Of a stretch of 64,000 nucleotides of DNA, positions 49,664-59,864 are shown in pieces. Both the position numbers and the translations under genes were made by a program. Below the pieces are notes generated by a model. The model did not search any database. It was given only the letters and a program-made list of their open reading frames with translations, and had not been told where the DNA came from. Positions within the stretch are counted from its first letter, which is position 1; every line of letters begins with the position of its first letter. The stretch is taken from positions 248,001-312,000 of the forward strand of contig CAMVCB010000005.1 of NCBI GenBank assembly GCA_947165895.1, given 5' to 3'. The stretch is from an uncultured Treponema sp. (GTDB lineage Bacteria > Spirochaetota > Spirochaetia > Treponematales > Treponemataceae).

Positions 49664-51783
49664 AAAAGTTTCTAGTTTTAGTTTTTTTTGCTTTATTTGC
49701 CGGCGGAATGAGTTTTTCCCAGAATTCTGCCTCGGTTGCGAACAGAACAACGGCAATCCGCTGCCTTAAGCTTGCAGAAAGCTGTCTTACGGGAAATGAT
49801 TTTGAAAGTGCTAAAAGTCAGGCGGAACTGGGACTTTCCTACGATGATTCCATTTCTGACTTGTTTTATATAAAGGCGGCTGCCTGCGTAAATCTTGGCT
49901 ATAAAAAGGCTGAAATCATTCAGAGTCTTGATACTGCTTTTGAAAAAAATAACTGGGTGGATTATACGACAACCGGTGCAAGAATCCTTTATGCTGATTT
50001 ACTCAGTGACCGCGGCGATTATGAAAAGTCTCTGAAAATTCTTGATGACGATCCTTTTATCTATTCTGCCGATGCTGAGTTTGTGCGAATAAAAAATTAC
50101 TATCGTATGGGAAGCCAGGCTTCAATCAGTCAGGCAAGAAATAAGACTAACGCCGCAAGAAGAATTTACGCTTCTGATTACCGTTTTATGCAGTGTTTTT
50201 TCTACTTTGAAGTTTTATACCTTCTGGATGCAGAAATCCATAAGCGCGAATATGTAATGCCGGATATTGTCCGCACGATTGCAGCTTCATATCTTCTGCA
50301 TCTTCCTGATTATTCAGGAAAAAATCAGGAGCTTGAGCTTATGGCTTCTTTTTTTGCGGAAGGAGATGAAAAAGACCGCCTTATCCGTGCTATTGATGCC
50401 AAGGATATGAGCATTCAGCCTTTACTTGCAATTGCCGGATTGCGGCAGGGCCTTTATACAGATAAGCAGGCTTTTGATTTATTTTTCCAGACTTCACAGA
50501 ATAAAATTCAGCTTAATCTTCTGCAGTGCCTCTGCTCTTTGATTAAAGATGAAGAGGTCCGCTATGAATTTGCTGAAAAAATGACCAATTTTGAAGGGAC
50601 TGTGACAGCTGACCTGGATTTTGATTTACAGGACGAGCTTACTCTTGAATATAAAAAGGGCCGTCCCTCTTCTTTTGAATACAGCTTCCATAATGATGGA
50701 ATTATTGATCTTCGCGCTGAATGTGATTTAGGTTCACCAAAGAATGTTAAGCTTGGTACTTTTGCCGAGATTTCATATTATGATTTTCCTGAGGTAAGCC
50801 TGATTTATGAAAACAGGGGCTGTCCTGATGAAATCTCATTTGAATTTCTTAGAAAAAGCTTTGATTATAAAATTTTTGAAATGAAGGCGGATGAAGTTCT
50901 TGCTTCTCTTAATCTGGATTTTTATATTCCGCTGCTGCCGGAGGAAATTAAAATACCTTCTGCTGAGGAAATCCGTCACTACTGCAATCAGATGAAATTT
51001 TATATTGATGAGCGTGATAATGCTTCTCTTGTTTATACAATGTTTGAAGGCCAGCCTGTTGAAGCTTCTTTTTATGAGGGCGACAGGCTTTATGCCAGCT
51101 GCAGCTTTACAGACCAGCTTCCTTTTGTGCGTCTGTGCGACTATGACGGTGACAGATTTTTTGAAACAGAAGAGTTTTTTAATCTTTACACAAATGACGG
51201 AAGCAAAATCTGTGCTCACAATAAAGACATGGTTTCTAAAGTTTTTTCTGACTTTGCCGGAAAGCAGAATCTCTTTTTGAATAAGGTCTGCATTGACCGC
51301 AACGGAAATAAAGCAGTCGAATTTTCTGAGGAATACACTGAGGACGGTGATACCATTACAATCTGGGATAATAATGATGATGGCATTGCTGACTGTATGC
51401 TGATAAAATATTATAAGGAAGAAAATGAGCCTGAGCGCGAGCTTACTGTTTATTATGACAGTAAGGGAAATGAAAAAATTTCCATGCTCTGTCTGGACCA
51501 GATTCCTGTAAAAATAATGGAAAATAAAACCCGCGAGCTGATTGTTTACGCGGGTGAATATGATGAAGTTTTCTGGATTGAAGAAAAGGGTTCTAAGGAG
51601 CTTGAATCTGAGCTTTTGAATAAACTGGGCCAGGAGGTTGGTCACGACCTTATTCAGGGACGCAGTCTGATGTTTGAACTTGGAGGCATCAGGGTTGCTG
51701 TAATCGAAGTCGGTTCAAAATTATTTTTCAGAATTGTTCCTGATGAGCTGGAAAAGGTAGTCTTGAATGAAGAAAATCAATAA
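49660..51783 (+). CDS. Secreted TPR-like protein
   Basis: This ~707-residue protein has a signal peptide ('VFFALFAGGMSFSQ'). Residues ~25-160 look like TPR helices ('RCLKLAESCLTGNDFESAKSQAELGLSYDDS', 'ILYADLLSDRGDYEKSLKIL'). The remainder is a long beta-rich region with Asp/Asn-Gly turns and EF-hand-like DxDxDG phrases ('VRLCDYDGDRFFETEEF', 'IDRNGNKAVEFSEEYTEDGD', 'IWDNNDDGIADC'). It may bind calcium (inference). It is coupled to tilS by ATGA and overlaps the HtrA gene by 17 bases. Confidence 0.82.
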   Translation: MKKFLVLVFFALFAGGMSFSQNSASVANRTTAIRCLKLAESCLTGNDFESAKSQAELGLSYDDSISDLFYIKAAACVNLGYKKAEIIQSLDTAFEKNNWVDYTTTGARILYADLLSDRGDYEKSLKILDDDPFIYSADAEFVRIKNYYRMGSQASISQARNKTNAARRIYASDYRFMQCFFYFEVLYLLDAEIHKREYVMPDIVRTIAASYLLHLPDYSGKNQELELMASFFAEGDEKDRLIRAIDAKDMSIQPLLAIAGLRQGLYTDKQAFDLFFQTSQNKIQLNLLQCLCSLIKDEEVRYEFAEKMTNFEGTVTADLDFDLQDELTLEYKKGRPSSFEYSFHNDGIIDLRAECDLGSPKNVKLGTFAEISYYDFPEVSLIYENRGCPDEISFEFLRKSFDYKIFEMKADEVLASLNLDFYIPLLPEEIKIPSAEEIRHYCNQMKFYIDERDNASLVYTMFEGQPVEASFYEGDRLYASCSFTDQLPFVRLCDYDGDRFFETEEFFNLYTNDGSKICAHNKDMVSKVFSDFAGKQNLFLNKVCIDRNGNKAVEFSEEYTEDGDTITIWDNNDDGIADCMLIKYYKEENEPERELTVYYDSKGNEKISMLCLDQIPVKIMENKTRELIVYAGEYDEVFWIEEKGSKELESELLNKLGQEVGHDLIQGRSLMFELGGIRVAVIEVGSKLFFRIVPDELEKVVLNEENQ

Positions 51784-53461
51784 GTTTTTTATATCTGCTT
51801 TATTAGTAGTGGGAATGGCAGCCGGCCTTCTTTCCTGCCGCAGTCTTCAGCAGCCGGATCAGATTGAAGAGCCTTTGGATTACAGTAATTATGATGTCGT
51901 TGAAGCTGAAGTCAAAAGAATCCGGGGATTTATGGAGAATGAGCCTGTCCGGGCCTTGTGGAGGGCGGAGCTTCTTGGTAGAGAAGATATAATTTCAGAA
52001 TGCGTTGATACAGTTTACCGCAAGTTTAAGGTTGCCCTTTATGACGGTGATTATTTTGCCGCCCAGAGGTATTTTAAGAGCCTTACGGCAATTAATCATA
52101 CTTTTGAAAAGGATGAGCCTGCAAAGCTTGAATCTCTTTTTTATAAAACAGTGCCGGGTTTAAGCGGAAAAAATTCTAAGGCTCCCAAAACTGTCGCCGA
52201 CTGTATGCATGCAACCGTAACAATCTGGGTCGACCGGGGAATTAAGGTTCGTAATGGGGCAGGATATCCTGATGTTATCATAGGTTCGGGCTTTTTTATT
52301 GATGAGCGGGGCTATCTGATTACAAATCATCACGTAATTGAATCTATGGTTGATACAAAATATGAGGGCTACTCCCGCCTTTACGTAAAGCTTCTGTCAG
52401 ATCCTGATACAAAAATTCCTGCAAAGGTTGTCGGCTATGATTCAATTCTTGATCTGGCACTTTTGAAAGTTGAAATTGAACCTGAATTCGTGCTTTCTCT
52501 TGGTTCTTCCAGTGACCTTCAGATTGGTGATAAGGTTTCTGCAATCGGAACGCCTATTGGACTTGAAGGAACCCTGACAGCGGGAATTATTTCTTCAACT
52601 GACCGAAAGCTTCAGACTGTAGGAAATGTTTTTCAGATTGATGCTGCCGTAAACTCTGGAAACAGCGGCGGTCCATTAATCGATCAGAATATGAAGGTTC
52701 AGGCAATTGTTTTTGCCGGAATGCTCCAGTATCAGGGCTTGAATTTTGCAATTCCTGTAGAATATTTGAAACAGATTCTTCCTTATATGTATAAATCAGC
52801 GGCGCTAAAAGAAATAAAGGCTGCTAAAGACGAAGATTCAAAAACTGATGATCAGGACCTTTCTCTTAAGGTTATTCATCCCTGGCTCTGTGCTTATGGA
52901 CACACAATGCGAAGCGGCAGCAAAAAGACAGGGCTTGAAGTTCAGTATGTAATGCCTGGCGGAGCTGCTGCCTTAAGCGGTCTTTCTATGGGAGATGTAA
53001 TTACCGAAATTGACGGGAACAGTGTAAAGACTCTGGAGGATTTTCAGATTTATCAGCTTTCGGCCCAGCCGGGAACTATGGTAAGCTGCAAATATAAGGA
53101 TGCCCTGGAAGGGGAAGAAAAGAGCTGCCTTGTATATTTTGAAGAACGCCCTGATTATCCTTTGCCTCTTATTTATAAGAGTGATTTTATTGACAATTCT
53201 TTTATTCCGATTTTTGGAATGCAGATTACCCGTTCTTCGACTGAAAGCAAAAAGGTATATAAAATTACAAAAGTTATCCGCGGAAGTGTTGCTGACGAGA
53301 TGAGTTTTTCAGAAAATGATCAGCTGGGAGTTTATTCGGTTAAATTTGATGAGGAAAATAAATATATAATGGCACAGATTATGATTCAGCGCCGTAAAAA
53401 AGGATTGATTGATGTTGGTATGGTTCTTTCTGCCCCTTATGACAATCCTTACTATTTTTAA
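51767..53461 (+). CDS. HtrA/DegP-like serine protease lipoprotein with PDZ domain
   Basis: This 564-residue lipoprotein (lipobox LLSC, Cys24) has a helical N-terminal region, a trypsin-like protease domain with complete triad His189 ('LITNHHVIES'), Asp229 ('SILDLALLKV') and Ser300 ('NSGNSGGPL'), and a PDZ domain at ~390-470 ('VMPGGAAALSGLSMGDVITEIDGNSVKTLEDF'). The ~90 C-terminal residues may be a second, degenerate PDZ. It is likely tethered to a membrane facing the periplasm for protein quality control. Overlap with the TPR-like gene suggests a functional pair. Confidence 0.94.
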   Translation: MKKINKFFISALLVVGMAAGLLSCRSLQQPDQIEEPLDYSNYDVVEAEVKRIRGFMENEPVRALWRAELLGREDIISECVDTVYRKFKVALYDGDYFAAQRYFKSLTAINHTFEKDEPAKLESLFYKTVPGLSGKNSKAPKTVADCMHATVTIWVDRGIKVRNGAGYPDVIIGSGFFIDERGYLITNHHVIESMVDTKYEGYSRLYVKLLSDPDTKIPAKVVGYDSILDLALLKVEIEPEFVLSLGSSSDLQIGDKVSAIGTPIGLEGTLTAGIISSTDRKLQTVGNVFQIDAAVNSGNSGGPLIDQNMKVQAIVFAGMLQYQGLNFAIPVEYLKQILPYMYKSAALKEIKAAKDEDSKTDDQDLSLKVIHPWLCAYGHTMRSGSKKTGLEVQYVMPGGAAALSGLSMGDVITEIDGNSVKTLEDFQIYQLSAQPGTMVSCKYKDALEGEEKSCLVYFEERPDYPLPLIYKSDFIDNSFIPIFGMQITRSSTESKKVYKITKVIRGSVADEMSFSENDQLGVYSVKFDEENKYIMAQIMIQRRKKGLIDVGMVLSAPYDNPYYF

Positions 53462-53497
53462 ACTGCCGCCGGCCGGCTTACACAGGAGAATTAAATT

Positions 53498-55300
53498 ATG
53501 GATATGAAATATAAACGCAACTTTTGTATTGTTGCCCACATTGACCACGGAAAATCAACTCTTTCTGACCGCCTTATTCAGAAGGCAAAAATCATTGATG
53601 ACAGAAAGATGATGAATCAGATTCTTGATAACATGGATATTGAGCGTGAAAGGGGAATTACAATTAAAAGTCAGGCCGTAACAATTCCCTATCATGCCAA
53701 AGACGGAAATGACTACGAGCTGAACTTTGTAGATACTCCGGGCCACGTAGACTTTTCTTACGAGGTTAGCCGTGCCATTGCTTCCTGCGAAGGTGCCCTT
53801 CTTTTGATTGATGCTACCCAGGGTGTTGAAAGCCAGACTGTTTCTAATATGTATATGGCTCTGGAACAGGATTTGCGGATTGTTCCTGTAATTAATAAAA
53901 TCGACCTTGCTTCGGCAGATATTCCTTCCTGCAAGGCTCAGATTGATAAGGAACTGGGCCTGGACGCTGATGAAACTCAACTGGTTTCTGCAAAAACTGG
54001 AGAAGGAATTGATGAGCTTCTTGAAGCAATAGTTACAAAGTTCCCGGCTCCTACCGGCGACCCCAGCGGAAAGCTTGCGGCCCTTATTTTTGACTGCCAC
54101 TATGATGCTTACCGCGGGGTAATCGTGCATGTGCGAATGAAGGAAGGTACTGTAAAAACCGGCGACGTAATAAAAATGATGAGTTCTGGCGCTGAGTACA
54201 AGGTAGAACAGTGCGGTGTTTTTAAGATTAACTACGAAGAAACTGGAAAGCTTGAAGCTGGTGATGTAGGCTATATTATTGCCGGTGTTAAGACTGTAAG
54301 TGATGTCCGGGTAGGTGATACAATTACTTCCTCGGTTGACGGACGGGAAGAACCCCTGCCTGGTTTTAAGGAAGTTAAGCCTGTCGTTTATTCTTCTATT
54401 TATCCTATGGATTCAAACGACTACGAAGAGCTTAAAGTCAGCATGGAAAAGCTTAAGCTGAACGATGCCAGCCTGATTTATGAAAAGGATAATTCTCTTG
54501 CCCTTGGTAACGGTTTCCGCTGCGGTTTCCTTGGTCTTCTTCACCTGGAAATCATTCAGGAAAGACTTGAGCGTGACTTTGACCAGGCTGTAATTTTTAC
54601 GGCTCCTTCTGTACGCTACAAGCTGGAATTGACAACCGGAGAAGAGACTTATATCGATAATCCTTCTGAATATCCTCAGGGAAGAATTCGTTCGGCAGAA
54701 GAGCCTTACATTAAAGCCAGTGTTATTACGCCGGCTGAATATATCGGTTCAATTATTGCCCTTTGTACAGAAAAGCGCGGAACTCAGACTAACATGCAGT
54801 ATCTTGATGAAAAACGCGTTGAACTTACTTATGAAATGCCACTGGCCGAAGTTCTCTTTGACTTTTATGACAAGCTTAAGAGTTACAGCCGCGGTTATGC
54901 TTCCTTTGATTATGAAATTATCGGTTACAGACCAACAGAGCTTGTAAAGGTAGATATTCTTTTGAACGGTAAAATGGTTGATGCCCTTTCTCAGCTTACC
55001 TTTAAGGAAAATGCCGTTGACCGGGCCCGCAAATTCTGTGAACGCTTAAAGGATGAAATCAGCCGCCAGCAGTTTAAGGTTGCCATTCAGGGGGCAATCG
55101 GAAGTCAGATTATTGCCCGCGAAACTGTAAATCCGGTTCGTAAAGACGTTCTTGCAAAGTGTTATGGTGGTGATATTACCCGTAAACGAAAACTTCTTGA
55201 AAAGCAGAAGGAAGGTAAAAAGAAGATGAAGATGATAGGTGACGTTGAGCTTCCTCAGAGCGCCTTCCTTGCAGTTCTGAAGGATCGTGAAGACAAGTAG
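53498..55300 (+). CDS. lepA: Elongation factor 4 (LepA)
   Basis: This 600-residue translational GTPase acts in back-translocation or ribosome biogenesis. G1 'AHIDHGKSTLSDRL', G2 'ERGITIKSQAV', G3 'DTPGHVDF', G4 'NKID' and G5 'SAKTGEG' are intact. The LepA-specific C-terminal domain ('GAIGSQIIARETVNPVRKDVLAKCYGGDITRKRKLLEKQKEGKKKMK') is intact. AGGAG precedes ATG, and it is probably the last gene of the tilS operon. Confidence 0.98.
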   Translation: MDMKYKRNFCIVAHIDHGKSTLSDRLIQKAKIIDDRKMMNQILDNMDIERERGITIKSQAVTIPYHAKDGNDYELNFVDTPGHVDFSYEVSRAIASCEGALLLIDATQGVESQTVSNMYMALEQDLRIVPVINKIDLASADIPSCKAQIDKELGLDADETQLVSAKTGEGIDELLEAIVTKFPAPTGDPSGKLAALIFDCHYDAYRGVIVHVRMKEGTVKTGDVIKMMSSGAEYKVEQCGVFKINYEETGKLEAGDVGYIIAGVKTVSDVRVGDTITSSVDGREEPLPGFKEVKPVVYSSIYPMDSNDYEELKVSMEKLKLNDASLIYEKDNSLALGNGFRCGFLGLLHLEIIQERLERDFDQAVIFTAPSVRYKLELTTGEETYIDNPSEYPQGRIRSAEEPYIKASVITPAEYIGSIIALCTEKRGTQTNMQYLDEKRVELTYEMPLAEVLFDFYDKLKSYSRGYASFDYEIIGYRPTELVKVDILLNGKMVDALSQLTFKENAVDRARKFCERLKDEISRQQFKVAIQGAIGSQIIARETVNPVRKDVLAKCYGGDITRKRKLLEKQKEGKKKMKMIGDVELPQSAFLAVLKDREDK

Positions 55301-55321
55301 CTGAAAAAATCTATAATTCTT

Positions 55322-55471
55322 TTATTTTGCCTTAAAAAAAGCTTCGCGGGCTGCTTTTTCATCATGGAAGAAGAGCTGGCGGAGCTTTTCTCCATTAACA
55401 AGGAATATAGTAATTACAGAACCTGTAAGGCTGTATCTGCGTCCGTTTTTTTCAAATTCCATGTGATTCAT
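55322..55471 (-). CDS. 49-residue protein of unknown function
   Basis: A short frame starts at ATG 55471 behind a strong AGGAGG and ends TAA at 55322. The product begins MNHMEFEKNGRRYSLTG and ends DEKAAREAFFKAK. It looks like a small beta hairpin plus helix, charged and without a signal peptide. Codon choice matches neighbours (AAA/GAA/CTT, CGC). It lies between lepA (convergent) and the DUF115 gene (upstream on the same strand, 62 bases). I do not recognise a family. Confidence 0.65.
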   Translation of the reverse strand: MNHMEFEKNGRRYSLTGSVITIFLVNGEKLRQLFFHDEKAAREAFFKAK

Positions 55472-55533
55472 AGCATCCTCCTGCTTTAATTACCATTATT
55501 TTCGGAAGCGCAGGTTAAAACATTAGGTTATTT

Positions 55534-57195
55534 TTATATAAATTTGAGGAAAAAGTCGATTTCGGTGCGGATTCGCTTTAAGAAAGAAGTTTCGTATTTG
55601 AATGTGATTCCGTCTGGAAAGTGAAGGAAAAGATATTCCCGGGAAGAAGCTTCTTTTATTATGTATTCTTTCTGTTCAAGGGGAGAAAGTTTTTCTTTTC
55701 CTGTAAGTACGTCCCGGAGTTTTTCAAGGGCAAGTTTTTCATTTGAAAGAAAAGTCTTTATGCTTTCTTTTTGACTATCTGAAAAGGCTTGGGGGAGGGA
55801 AGATTTTGAACCTTCTTCACTTGTCTCTTGTCCCGTCAGGGCAGGTTGGGGCTTTTTACTCATAATATTCAGCTTAATGCCGTTGTCTGAAGCGTCAAAA
55901 AGATTTTCTTCCCCGCAGAAAAGTCCGTTAAAAAGCTCTGCGTAGTTTTTTAGCGTTCTTGTTGTATAAAATACCCGCCCGTCTTTTGAAGAAACTTTTT
56001 CTGCAAGCGGACTGAAGGCGGCGCTGTATGCGGAAGGGGGATAGAGTCTGTTTTGAGAAATAAGCCTCTGGGTCTGAGCCATACTGCCTTTTGCGTGAGT
56101 AAGCCCTGCAGAGTATGAAAAATCCAGGCCGTAAAGAAAAACCGGAATGGAAGCGTCTGCCCGGAATTTTAAGGCGTAATATACTGCAGTAAGGCCTACA
56201 GAACCGAAGGGCTCGTTTGCGGGCGGAATTATAGCATTTTTTAGAAGATTATCAATAAAAGAAACATTTGCATATTTTGTCGTAAAAAAAGAAATTCTTT
56301 CTGGTTTTGTGATTTTTGAAAGATTTGAAACGGCCGACATTCCTGCAAATATTTGTGTTTCTTTATTTTTTGCTCCGATAAAGGCTTTTTTGATTACTGC
56401 CTGAGCTTCTTCTATAAAAACGCCGTCCACATGAATGCCGCTTGCAAGGAGAGGCTGCAGGGCGGTGTCTGCACACAAAATATAGTAAGAGGATGGGGCG
56501 GCGTTTTTAATCAGCCTGATTCCTTCATTTGTGCTTTCTCCGGCTCCGAAAACAATAAGGGGCTTTGTAACTGAGTGGAAAAATCCCTGAATTGGAGTGG
56601 TTTTTGCAAGAAGATTTAAGTTTTTGAAAAAATTCTGGGAATATTTGCGGCCGAATTTTACAAGGGTCATGCGGTTTGCCCAGAAGGTCATGATTGCCCT
56701 GCTGCATGCTGAGGAAAGCTGGTCATAAAGCTCCTTGTGGAACTGAACTCCCGCACTGAAATCAATTCTTACGACCCGCTTAAAAGTTCCAGCTGGTAAA
56801 AGCTGCACGCCTTCCATTGTCGTATAGGAAGGCTGGTTTAAAATTACCGGGAGGGACTGAAGCTCGGGAAGGCTCAGGCGGGCAGCTTTCATCATCTTTT
56901 TGTCATTAAGTGAATACTGAGTTTTGGAAAAATCGGAAAGGGAGCTGTCAAATTCGCAGAGCAGGCAGAAGCTGGAATCATCAAGCTTTTCAAGCAGTTC
57001 TGAAAGTCCGTAGGAAAGAAGAGGGGAACAGCAGAGAAAAAGGGTTCCCGGAAGCACGGTCAGATTTTGAATTGTCTGACAGATTGCCTTTTGGGGCGCG
57101 TACTTTGAATAGAGGTACTTATTTCTGTAAAAAACAGAAAAGCCCTGCGGCGTTTCCACAAGGCAGGGCTTTTCATCTTGGATTTTTTCCGTCAT
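55534..57195 (-). CDS. MptE-like DUF115 (Maf-family) protein
   Basis: This 553-residue protein's central region (~210-370) matches the DUF115/6-hydroxymethylpterin pyrophosphokinase MptE-like fold: 'KPLIVFGAGESTNEGIRLIKN', 'YYILCADTALQPLLASGIHVDGVFIEEAQ', 'GSVGLTAVYYALKF', 'PVFLYGLDFSYSAGLTHAKGS'. In other bacteria such proteins include flagellin-glycosylating Maf enzymes. A flagellar-glycosylation or sugar-transfer role is plausible in a spirochaete but unproven. The usual 'GPS/GPSL' is replaced by GAGES. It is 12 bases behind the foldase gene. Confidence 0.85.
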   Translation of the reverse strand: MTEKIQDEKPCLVETPQGFSVFYRNKYLYSKYAPQKAICQTIQNLTVLPGTLFLCCSPLLSYGLSELLEKLDDSSFCLLCEFDSSLSDFSKTQYSLNDKKMMKAARLSLPELQSLPVILNQPSYTTMEGVQLLPAGTFKRVVRIDFSAGVQFHKELYDQLSSACSRAIMTFWANRMTLVKFGRKYSQNFFKNLNLLAKTTPIQGFFHSVTKPLIVFGAGESTNEGIRLIKNAAPSSYYILCADTALQPLLASGIHVDGVFIEEAQAVIKKAFIGAKNKETQIFAGMSAVSNLSKITKPERISFFTTKYANVSFIDNLLKNAIIPPANEPFGSVGLTAVYYALKFRADASIPVFLYGLDFSYSAGLTHAKGSMAQTQRLISQNRLYPPSAYSAAFSPLAEKVSSKDGRVFYTTRTLKNYAELFNGLFCGEENLFDASDNGIKLNIMSKKPQPALTGQETSEEGSKSSLPQAFSDSQKESIKTFLSNEKLALEKLRDVLTGKEKLSPLEQKEYIIKEASSREYLFLHFPDGITFKYETSFLKRIRTEIDFFLKFI

Positions 57196-57207
57196 TAAAA
57201 TCCTGAA

Positions 57208-58677
57208 TTATTTATTGTTCATCATCTCGCGGAAGTAAACTTCCATAAAGTGATTTTCTAATTTATTGCTCTTAAGGATAGCAGTCTGAGTTGACTGACG
57301 GTCAAAGTTTGAGAGGTCAGGAAGACTCTTGTCTGCATCTGCGTCTGGAGCGCTTTCCTTTGTGAACTGAAGAACAACAACGTTTCTGTTCAAAAGAATT
57401 GGTTCAGAAATCTCATTTTTAGAAAGTGAGAAGGCTGTTGTAAGGAAATTCTCGTTTGAATCAGCATTTCTGAATGCGGCTTCATCAGAAGTGAGTGAAG
57501 ATGTTACAGAAACGTTTCCGTAGTTCAATGGGAAAGGTGCAAGCTCTACAGTTTTTGCGCTTAAAGTAACGGCAGCAGCAGAGAATGAAGTTTTCTTTGC
57601 TTCTTCTGCAAAAGCCTTTGCCTTCTGTGTAAAGTAGTCTTCAAGAATAGAGTTTTCGTAAGTTACGATATAAGAGTTTACCTGATTGATTACTGCGTCT
57701 GATGTGAAATCTGGAAGCTCTGCATCCGAATCTGCCTTGAAGATAGAGAAGTAAGCGCCTGTAGGAATTACTTCACTTACAGAATCAGCTGTAAGGGCTG
57801 CAATCTTATCGATATCTGCTTTTTCTACAAGAATGTTTTCAATCTGGTAGCGGTAGCTGTTTGTAAGCTTTCCTTCTGAGTTGCTGAAAGATTTTGTAGA
57901 ATATTCAGAAACAGCGTCTGTAAAGGTGATTTCATTTGCGGCAATGCGTTTTGCAACAGAAGCGGCTGTTGATTTATCATCTACAGAAATTACAGAAAGG
58001 TTGTATTTGATGAACTTGTCTGAGTTCTCTTTACCGTATGCAACTTTTTCTTCTTTAGGGTAGTCAGTAAGCGGGAAGATTGCTGCATTGAAGCCCCGGA
58101 GTTTGTTTCCGTAGCTGCTTACAAAATCAAGCTCTTTTGATGAATCTTTAAGGCCGTAAAGGGGAGTTGAACCTACCAGGTCTGAATCTGCTCCAAAGTT
58201 ATCATCATAAAATCTCTGTGTGTAAAGAGTTTTTTCTGCTTTTTCTTTAAGCTCACGGATTCTTTCTTTTGGAGTTGAGCGGTAGAGCTTTGAAGAATAT
58301 TTTCCGTTCTCAGAGAAGTAAGGAATCAACTGTCTTGTTACAGCTGACTCTGGAACTGAATAGCCTGTTTTTGAAACTGCATCTTCATAAGCGTAGTTGA
58401 TTACAGTCTGATTGAATGCGTTGTAGAAAATTTCTGAATAAGCACTTGAGTCAAGTTCACGACCGTACATCTGATAAAGCTGTCCGTAGTAAGTAACTGC
58501 ATCAGCAAAATCTGAATTCTGCTCGTAACGGATTGCTTTGCCGTTGTATTTTCCGAATTCCAGAGGCTTCTGAACAGCTGCATCTGAACCTGTCATTGCA
58601 GGGAGGATTACGAATACAAAAGCACAAATCAAAAGGATGATGAGTGATCCTAATGTGTAGACACTATTTTTTTTCAT
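57208..58677 (-). CDS. SurA/PpiD-like periplasmic foldase
   Basis: This 489-residue protein has an N-terminal anchor helix (~8-30) and a SurA N-like helical domain (~45-170, 'AVTYYGQLYQMYGRELDSSAYSEIFYNAFNQTVINYAYEDA'). Two regions resemble parvulin-type domains in pattern ('SVAKRIAANEITFTDAVSEYSTKSFSNSEGKLTN'), and a helical C terminus follows. Parvulin active-site residues are not clearly conserved, so it may be a chaperone without isomerase activity. It sits between ddl and the DUF115 gene. Confidence 0.85.
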   Translation of the reverse strand: MKKNSVYTLGSLIILLICAFVFVILPAMTGSDAAVQKPLEFGKYNGKAIRYEQNSDFADAVTYYGQLYQMYGRELDSSAYSEIFYNAFNQTVINYAYEDAVSKTGYSVPESAVTRQLIPYFSENGKYSSKLYRSTPKERIRELKEKAEKTLYTQRFYDDNFGADSDLVGSTPLYGLKDSSKELDFVSSYGNKLRGFNAAIFPLTDYPKEEKVAYGKENSDKFIKYNLSVISVDDKSTAASVAKRIAANEITFTDAVSEYSTKSFSNSEGKLTNSYRYQIENILVEKADIDKIAALTADSVSEVIPTGAYFSIFKADSDAELPDFTSDAVINQVNSYIVTYENSILEDYFTQKAKAFAEEAKKTSFSAAAVTLSAKTVELAPFPLNYGNVSVTSSLTSDEAAFRNADSNENFLTTAFSLSKNEISEPILLNRNVVVLQFTKESAPDADADKSLPDLSNFDRQSTQTAILKSNKLENHFMEVYFREMMNNK

Positions 58678-58721
58678 TTTTAGTACACCTTATATAAGAA
58701 ATAATGTTTAATTTTAGCAGA

Positions 58722-59864
58722 TTATCTTGATGTCTGCAATTCCTTCTTTGCCTTGTAGCGGGCAATTGCCTGATCAATCAAAAGCTGGATAAGCTGAGGA
58801 TATTTAAGGCCGGCAGCATCGCACATTTTAGGGAACATGCTGATTGAGGTAAAGCCCGGCAAAGAGTTGATTTCATTGAGGTAAACCTGATGTGTATCTT
58901 TGTCGATGAAAAAGTCAACTCGGGAAAGGCCGGTGCAGTCCAGAGTCCTGTAGGCGGCGCAGGCTGTTTTTCTGATTTTTTCGATACCTTCTTCGCTGAT
59001 GTCGGCCGGAATTAAAAGTTCGGCACCATTTTTATCATTGTATTTTGCATCAAAGTCATAGAAGGTGTGGGTCGGCTTGATTTCTCCCGGAATGTAAGCG
59101 ACAACTTCTTCAACACTATTGTCTGAAGCAAAGGTTACTGAGTTTCCTGTAACGCTGCATTCTACTTCGCGGGCATTGATGGATTTTTCAATAAGAACCT
59201 TGTCGTCCCAGAGAAAGGCTTCCATGATTGCAAAGCTGAGTTCCTTGCGGTTCTTTGCCTTTGAGGCTCCGTTTGAGCTTCCGGCACAGCAGGGTTTTAC
59301 AAACATAGGGTAGCCCAGTTCATTTTCTGTTGCTTCAAGGAAGTCATCATAAACTGAAGAATTGAGCATTACGTGGCGTTTCATGCAGACATAAGGAACT
59401 ACAGGAATTCCTACGCTCTGCAAAACCATTTTTGCCTTTTCTTTGTCCATGGTCAGGGCACTGGCGATTGGTGTACAGCCTACATAAGGAATGTCTGCCA
59501 TTTCAAAAAGTCCCTGAATTGTGCCGTCTTCACCGTAAGTTCCGTGAAGGGCAGGGAAAACTACATCAACGGAAAGTGATTTTCCATTTACCGCAAAAGA
59601 GTCCTTGCCTGCACCAGGAATTACAGTTACAAGCTTTGCCTGGTCCTCAGTAATTTTAAGAGGTGAACTTTCATCTTTAAGAACCCGCTCGTATTCACTC
59701 TGATCCTGAAGATACCATTTTCCTTCTTTATTAATACCAATCAGAATTACTTTATTTTCTTTACTGATGTTTCTGACGATTGAGGCTGCAGAAATCAAAG
59801 AAATTTCGTGTTCACCTGATTTTCCACCGTAAATTACGCAAATATTCATTTTTTTATTCCCCAT
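58722..59864 (-). CDS. ddl: D-alanine--D-alanine ligase
   Basis: Ddl makes the D-Ala-D-Ala dipeptide for peptidoglycan. The 380-residue ATP-grasp enzyme has 'VIYGGKSGEHEISLISAASIV', 'ALHGTYGEDGTIQGLFEMADIPYVG', 'FVKPCCAGSSNGASK', 'GLSRVDFFID' and 'LNEINSLPGFTSISMFPKM'. 'GSSNG' replaces the more usual 'GSSVG'. Its ATG overlaps the murE stop (TAATG). An internal ATG five codons on is an alternative start. Confidence 0.97.
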   Translation of the reverse strand: MGNKKMNICVIYGGKSGEHEISLISAASIVRNISKENKVILIGINKEGKWYLQDQSEYERVLKDESSPLKITEDQAKLVTVIPGAGKDSFAVNGKSLSVDVVFPALHGTYGEDGTIQGLFEMADIPYVGCTPIASALTMDKEKAKMVLQSVGIPVVPYVCMKRHVMLNSSVYDDFLEATENELGYPMFVKPCCAGSSNGASKAKNRKELSFAIMEAFLWDDKVLIEKSINAREVECSVTGNSVTFASDNSVEEVVAYIPGEIKPTHTFYDFDAKYNDKNGAELLIPADISEEGIEKIRKTACAAYRTLDCTGLSRVDFFIDKDTHQVYLNEINSLPGFTSISMFPKMCDAAGLKYPQLIQLLIDQAIARYKAKKELQTSR

